From Pseudarthrobacter oxydans (lineage in GTDB: Bacteria > Actinomycetota > Actinomycetes > Actinomycetales > Micrococcaceae): a DNA stretch of 64,000 bases. The stretch spans positions 1 through 64,000 of the forward strand of contig NZ_JABTYH010000020.1 in the NCBI RefSeq assembly GCF_013314975.1, written 5' to 3'. The notes beneath the pieces are model-generated. The model was not told the origin of the DNA and made no database searches. It worked only from the letters and a program-made list of their open reading frames with translations. A program made the position numbers and the translations under genes. Below are positions 60,058-64,000 of this stretch, piece by piece; the stretch's first letter is position 1; every line of letters begins with the position of its first letter.

Positions 60058-62213
60058 GCGCCGAAGATTTCACCCGACTTGCCGACCTGTTCCCCAACGA
60101 AACAGTGACGCATTCCTACGTCCAGGACATCGAACTGCCCGCACCGGCCGGGAAGCAAAGCCCGGGCACGTTCGCCCTCATCACCTTGGACAACGGCCTG
60201 GACCATTCCAAGCCCACCACTCTGGGGCCCAACACGCTCGTGGAGCTCGGCAAGGTCCTGGAAGGTCTGCGGGAACGCGCTGACCGGGGTGAGATCGTCG
60301 GCGTCGGAATAACCGGCAAGCCCTACTACCTGGTGGCGGGCGCCGACCTGTCCGCCGTCAAGAACCTGGACCAGCGCGAGCACGGGCTGTGGATGGCGCA
60401 GTTGGGCCACGACGTGTACAGCACGCTGGCCGGCCTGGGCGTCCCCAGCTTCGCGTTCATCAACGGCGCGGCACTGGGCGGAGGGCTGGAGATTGCCCTC
60501 CAGTCCACCTACCGCACGGTCTCCACCGGGGCGGGCGCACTTGCGCTGCCGGAGGCCGTCCTGGGCCTGGTCCCGGGCTGGGGCGGCGTGTACATCCTGC
60601 CGCGCCTCATCGGCCCGGAAAACGCCGTGAAGGTAATGATTGAAAACCCGCTTAGCAACAACAAGACCCTGACCGGGGCCCAGGCGTTCGGCCTCGGCAT
60701 CGCGGACGCCCTGTTCGAGCCGGCAGATTTCCTGGAGCAGTCCCTTGCGTGGGCGGCCGGCGTCATTTCCGGCGCCGTGGTTCCGGAAAGGGCAAACGCC
60801 GTCGATCCCGCCGATGCGGCGACCGCTGCACAGTGGGATGCTGCCGTCAAGGCCGGCCGGGCCTTCGTTGACGCGAAGACGTCCAATGCGGCGCCGGCGC
60901 CGGGGAAGGTCCTGGACATCCTCGAGGCAAACCGCACCATGACCCAGGCGGAATCCGCTGCCCTCGAATGCGAAACCCTCGCCGACCTCATGCAGACCGA
61001 CGAGTTCCGTGCCACCGTGTACGCGTTCCTGGACCTCGTCCAGAAGCGCTCCAAGCGCCCCGCAGGCGCCCCGGACCGCAAGCTCGCCCGTCCTGTCACG
61101 AAGGTGGGCGTTGTTGGCGCGGGCCTGATGGCCAGCCAGCTGGCACTCCTCTTTGCCCGCCAGCTCAAGGTCCCCGTGGTGATGACGGACATCGACCAGG
61201 CCCGGGTGGACAAGGGCGTGGGCTATGTCCATGCCGAGGTGGACAAGCTGCTGGACAGGAAGCGCATCAGCCAGGACGCTGCCAACCGGACCAAGGCCCT
61301 GGTGACGGGGTCTGTGTCCAAGGACGCTTTCGCTGACGCCGACTTTGTGATCGAAGCCGTCTTCGAAGAGCTGAACGTCAAGAAGCAGGTTTTTGCGGAA
61401 CTCGAGGCTATCGTCTCACCCGACTGCATCCTGGCCACGAACACCTCGTCACTGTCCGTCACTGCCATGGCGGAGGACCTGCAGCACCCCGGGCGCGTCG
61501 TGGGCTTCCACTTCTTCAACCCGGTGGCCGTGATGCCGCTGCTGGAAATCGTCCGCGCCCCCAGGACAGACGACGCCGTGCTCGCAACCGCCTTCGAGCT
61601 GGCCAAGGGACTGAGAAAGACGGCTGTGCTGGTCAAGGACGCCGCCGCGTTCGTGGTCAACCGCATCCTGCTCCGGCTGATGGGAGAGGTGACGGCAGCG
61701 TTTGACGAGGGCACCCCCGCTGAGGTGGCGGACAACGCCCTGCGGCCCATGGGCCTGCCCATGACGCCCTTCACCCTCGGCGCCATGGTGGGGCTCCCCG
61801 TAGCCCAGCACGTCCAGGAGTCGCTGCACGCTGCCTTCGGCGAACGCTTCGCCGTGTCTGCCAACCTGCAGAAGCTCATCGACAACGGCGTGAAGAGCCT
61901 GTGGGCAACAGGACCGGACGGTTCGCAGGAAATCCCGGAGTCCACGCTGGCGCTGATGTCCTTCGGCACCTCCCCTTCAACGTCGGAGCAGGTGCTGCGG
62001 CGCACGCAGGATGCCCTGGCGGAGGAAATCGGCCTCATGCTCGCCGAGGGTGTGGTTGCCGCTCCCGAGGACATCGACCTCTGCATGATCCTGGGCGCGG
62101 GCTGGCCCATGTTCCTGGGCGGCATCACCCCCTACCTCGACAGGGTAGGTGCCTCAGAGCGCGTCAACGGACGGCGCTTCCTGCCGCCGGGAGTGGCATC
62201 GCGCCCTGCCTGA
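60054..62213 (+). CDS. fadB: enoyl-CoA hydratase/3-hydroxyacyl-CoA dehydrogenase
   Basis: The 719-residue bifunctional enzyme carries out the second and third steps of beta-oxidation. The N-terminal crotonase domain (about 1-250) has YYLVAGADLSAVKNL, GAALGGGLEIALQSTYR with the oxyanion Gly and catalytic Glu, and LPEAVLGLVPGWGG. The C-terminal dehydrogenase part (about 345-715) has VGVVGAGLMASQLALLFARQ for NAD, ATNTSSLSVT, and the catalytic His in VVGFHFFNPVAVMPLLEIVR. ATG 60054 overlaps the fadA stop. It is convergent with the transporter gene, with stops directly adjacent. Confidence 0.96.
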   Translation: MSAEDFTRLADLFPNETVTHSYVQDIELPAPAGKQSPGTFALITLDNGLDHSKPTTLGPNTLVELGKVLEGLRERADRGEIVGVGITGKPYYLVAGADLSAVKNLDQREHGLWMAQLGHDVYSTLAGLGVPSFAFINGAALGGGLEIALQSTYRTVSTGAGALALPEAVLGLVPGWGGVYILPRLIGPENAVKVMIENPLSNNKTLTGAQAFGLGIADALFEPADFLEQSLAWAAGVISGAVVPERANAVDPADAATAAQWDAAVKAGRAFVDAKTSNAAPAPGKVLDILEANRTMTQAESAALECETLADLMQTDEFRATVYAFLDLVQKRSKRPAGAPDRKLARPVTKVGVVGAGLMASQLALLFARQLKVPVVMTDIDQARVDKGVGYVHAEVDKLLDRKRISQDAANRTKALVTGSVSKDAFADADFVIEAVFEELNVKKQVFAELEAIVSPDCILATNTSSLSVTAMAEDLQHPGRVVGFHFFNPVAVMPLLEIVRAPRTDDAVLATAFELAKGLRKTAVLVKDAAAFVVNRILLRLMGEVTAAFDEGTPAEVADNALRPMGLPMTPFTLGAMVGLPVAQHVQESLHAAFGERFAVSANLQKLIDNGVKSLWATGPDGSQEIPESTLALMSFGTSPSTSEQVLRRTQDALAEEIGLMLAEGVVAAPEDIDLCMILGAGWPMFLGGITPYLDRVGASERVNGRRFLPPGVASRPA

Positions 62214-63800
62214 TTAGCCGTCCAGCCGGCCGCCGTCGAGCGTCACCACGCGGTGCGCCACGGCCCGCGCATAGTCAAGGTCATGCGTGACCAGCACGAC
62301 GGCGGCGCCCTCCCCTGCCGCGGAACGCACCGCAGCATCCAGCAGGGCAAGGCCGCCGCCGTCCATCGCCACGGTGGGTTCGTCCAGGGCGAGGACTGCC
62401 GGTTTGCGGGCAAGCACCGTGGCCAGGGCGAGGAGGCGCTGGCCTGATGCGGGAAGTTCGGCGGGGTGCGCGTCGGACGCCCCCGCAAGGCCGACGGCGG
62501 ACAGCGCCTCCAGGGCACGGCCGGCGGCCTCGTCGGGGTGGAACAGGCGGTCCAGGCCGAAACGCACTTCGCGGAGGGCGGTCCGCTCGAACAGCTGGTC
62601 CCGGGGCTGCTGGAACAGCAGTCCCACGGAACGTGCCGCCTCGCCGGCCGGCTCCCCTGCAATGTCCCTGCCGTTGACCAGCACGCGGCCGGCGGTGGGC
62701 CGCAGGAGACCGTTGACATGGCGCAGCAGCGTTGATTTTCCTGCTCCGTTGGGGCCGGTCACCGCCACGATCTCGCCGCGCCGGACGCGCAGGCTGATGC
62801 CTTGAAGCACCTGAGCGGAGGCATGGGCTGCAGTGCTTCCGCCCCGGATCCGGCGCCAGGTTGTCCTGCCGTTTGCTGCGTTGCCCCTGGTGCCGTAGCC
62901 GAAGCAGACCCCGCGGAGTTCCAGCGCAGGGACACCGGCGCCGCCGCGTGGCAGCAGACGGTCCGCGTGTGCCGCCCCGGCATGGTCCACGGCCGGTGCA
63001 GGCGCGCCGCCGGAGGCCCGAATTCCGGGCGGCAGCAGCCCGGAGCCGGCCTGCAGCCCGGCCGGGGTGCCGCTTCCAGTGACGCTGCCGTTCTCCAGGA
63101 CAACCCAGGTTCCGGCGGCCAGGAGCGGCGCGTCGACCACCTGGCTGAGAACCACGACGGCGGTTCCGAGCCTCACGAGGCCCTGCAGCAGGCGTGCCAG
63201 CCCGGCAGTTCCCGCAGTGTCCAGCGACGCAAAGGGCTCATCCATGATCAGCACCCGCGGCCCGGCGATAATGGCGCAGCCGATGGCGAGGCGGCGCATT
63301 TGCCCGCCGGAAAGCGAGCCCGGATCCCGTTCCAGGAACTCCGTGAGCCCGAGGAGGGCTGCAGTGTGCTCCGCCGCGGCTTTCATGGCCTGCGGCTCCA
63401 CTGCCGCGTTTTCCAGCCCGAACGCGAGTTCTTCCGCCACAGTTGCCCGCACCGTGGACAGGACGGCGGCGGGGTCCTGGGGAACGAAGCCAACGTGGCG
63501 GCCCCATTCCGCGGGGTTGATCCGCGGGTCGCCGCCAGCGCCGAACTCCAGGCGCGTGCCCGCGAGTTCAAGGAAGCCGCGGAGGGTGCCTCCGGTTCCG
63601 GGCGGAAGCCATCCGGACAGCAGCCGGCCCAGGGTGGACTTGCCGCTTCCGGAGGCCCCGAGGACGGCAGTCAAGGTTCCCGGAGCGAGGTCGAGATCAA
63701 TTCCCTCCAGCACGGGGAGCCCGTCCCCGTGGTAGGTGAAGCTCCGGATGCCGGCTGACAGTACCGGCAGGGATTCCGTTGAGTGCGGCGCGGCGGACAT
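62214..63800 (-). CDS. ECF-type ABC transporter, two ATPase domains fused
   Basis: The 528-residue protein carries two ABC ATPase domains in one chain. The first (about 15-235) has Walker A GASGSGKST, signature LSGGQMRRLAIG and Walker B VLIMDEPFASLD. The second (about 290-525) has GPNGAGKSTLLRHVNGLL, FQQPRDQLFERT and ALDEPTVAMDG, but its signature reads LPASGQRLLALA instead of LSGGQ. The two domains correspond to EcfA1 and EcfA2 of vitamin or metal importers. The following gene is the EcfT membrane subunit; the substrate-binding S component must lie further on, so the substrate is unknown. Confidence 0.92.
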   Translation of the reverse strand: MSAAPHSTESLPVLSAGIRSFTYHGDGLPVLEGIDLDLAPGTLTAVLGASGSGKSTLGRLLSGWLPPGTGGTLRGFLELAGTRLEFGAGGDPRINPAEWGRHVGFVPQDPAAVLSTVRATVAEELAFGLENAAVEPQAMKAAAEHTAALLGLTEFLERDPGSLSGGQMRRLAIGCAIIAGPRVLIMDEPFASLDTAGTAGLARLLQGLVRLGTAVVVLSQVVDAPLLAAGTWVVLENGSVTGSGTPAGLQAGSGLLPPGIRASGGAPAPAVDHAGAAHADRLLPRGGAGVPALELRGVCFGYGTRGNAANGRTTWRRIRGGSTAAHASAQVLQGISLRVRRGEIVAVTGPNGAGKSTLLRHVNGLLRPTAGRVLVNGRDIAGEPAGEAARSVGLLFQQPRDQLFERTALREVRFGLDRLFHPDEAAGRALEALSAVGLAGASDAHPAELPASGQRLLALATVLARKPAVLALDEPTVAMDGGGLALLDAAVRSAAGEGAAVVLVTHDLDYARAVAHRVVTLDGGRLDG

Positions 63801-63803
63801 GGC

Positions 63804-64000
63804 TCAGCTTCCTGCCTGGGTGAGCAGCAGCCGCGCCGCGACCGCGGCTGCTGCGGCGGCCAGCAGGGCGGCCCGGAGCACGCGCTGGCCCCGCGGATCC
63901 GGAACGGCCCGGTAGCTGGTCCGGGGCCCGGGATTGCTGAAGCCCCGCGCTTCGAGGGCCGCTGTCCGGGTGCCGGCATCCTCGATCAGGGATAGGACCA
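63804..64000 (-). CDS. ecfT: ECF transporter membrane subunit EcfT (CbiQ family), C-terminal part only
   Basis: Only the last 65 residues are inside the window; the gene continues beyond the right edge. The coupling-helix motif EARGF in ALEARGFSNPGPRTSYRAV identifies EcfT, whose A-R-G motif docks on the ATPases. A final hydrophobic segment (RAALLAAAAAAVAARLLLTQ) follows. Its stop lies four bases before the start of the fused ATPase gene, so the two are co-transcribed. Confidence 0.85.
   Translation of the reverse strand, partial: VLSLIEDAGTRTAALEARGFSNPGPRTSYRAVPDPRGQRVLRAALLAAAAAAVAARLLLTQAGS

Overview
The window is high-GC actinobacterial chromosome, best matched to Arthrobacter or a close relative such as Pseudarthrobacter (Micrococcaceae). 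The evidence is the order hisI-trpE-(Trp-associated membrane protein)-(HGxxPAAW protein)-trpC-trpB-trpA-lgt-gltB-gltD-pyk, an ANTAR response regulator of the PdtaR type, DUF3000 and DUF6421 proteins, many ATGA/GTGA overlaps, and many genes whose -10 box lies directly before the start codon. This assignment is by recognition of families and gene order; no database search was run.

Positions 1-16044 look like an accessory region on the 3' side of a tRNA-Leu(CAA) gene. Next to the tRNA lie a tyrosine integrase, an excisionase-like protein, a lipoprotein HNH nuclease whose 3' end appears replaced, and a colliding zinc-finger gene fragment. Further left is an alpha-glucan module: a secreted pullulanase and a secreted GH13 amylase carrying X25-like modules, a divergent ROK regulator with a palindrome in the shared promoter, and polyphosphate glucokinase (ppgK). 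Between ppgK and a PfkB-type sugar kinase is a graveyard: a second, decayed 3' part of ppgK, a truncated and frameshifted GH13 alpha-glucosidase, and an isolated nucleotidyltransferase. The module would cut starch or pullulan outside the cell and phosphorylate the glucose with polyphosphate.

Positions 16248-43371 are core metabolism. They hold the ANTAR regulator, pyruvate kinase, glutamate synthase, lgt and the trp genes with hisI, then, after a large inverted repeat, hisF-hisG-hisE, the riboflavin genes ribH-A-B-E-D behind an FMN riboswitch, and rpe, rsmB, fmt and def. Almost all of this is on the minus strand.

Positions 43453-64000 are a mixed core region. It contains a PD-(D/E)XK-type protein, six tRNA genes with a repeated Gly-Val block, an orphan MT0933-type antitoxin homologue, a BenE-type transporter, ZapE, a rhodanese-SufE-YbaK group, a membrane-anchored hydrolase, an unknown protein coupled to MsrB, and the DUF6421-SDR-PLP lyase cluster. 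DUF3000, an RNase D/HRDC protein, a 32-bp repeat array, fadA-fadB under a palindromic operator candidate, and an ECF transporter cut by the window end follow.

The least explained items are the DUF6421-SDR-lyase cluster with its 14-bp inverted repeat, the three different intergenic repeat families, the set of ten probable leaderless promoters, and the chimeric collision of two genes beside the integrase.
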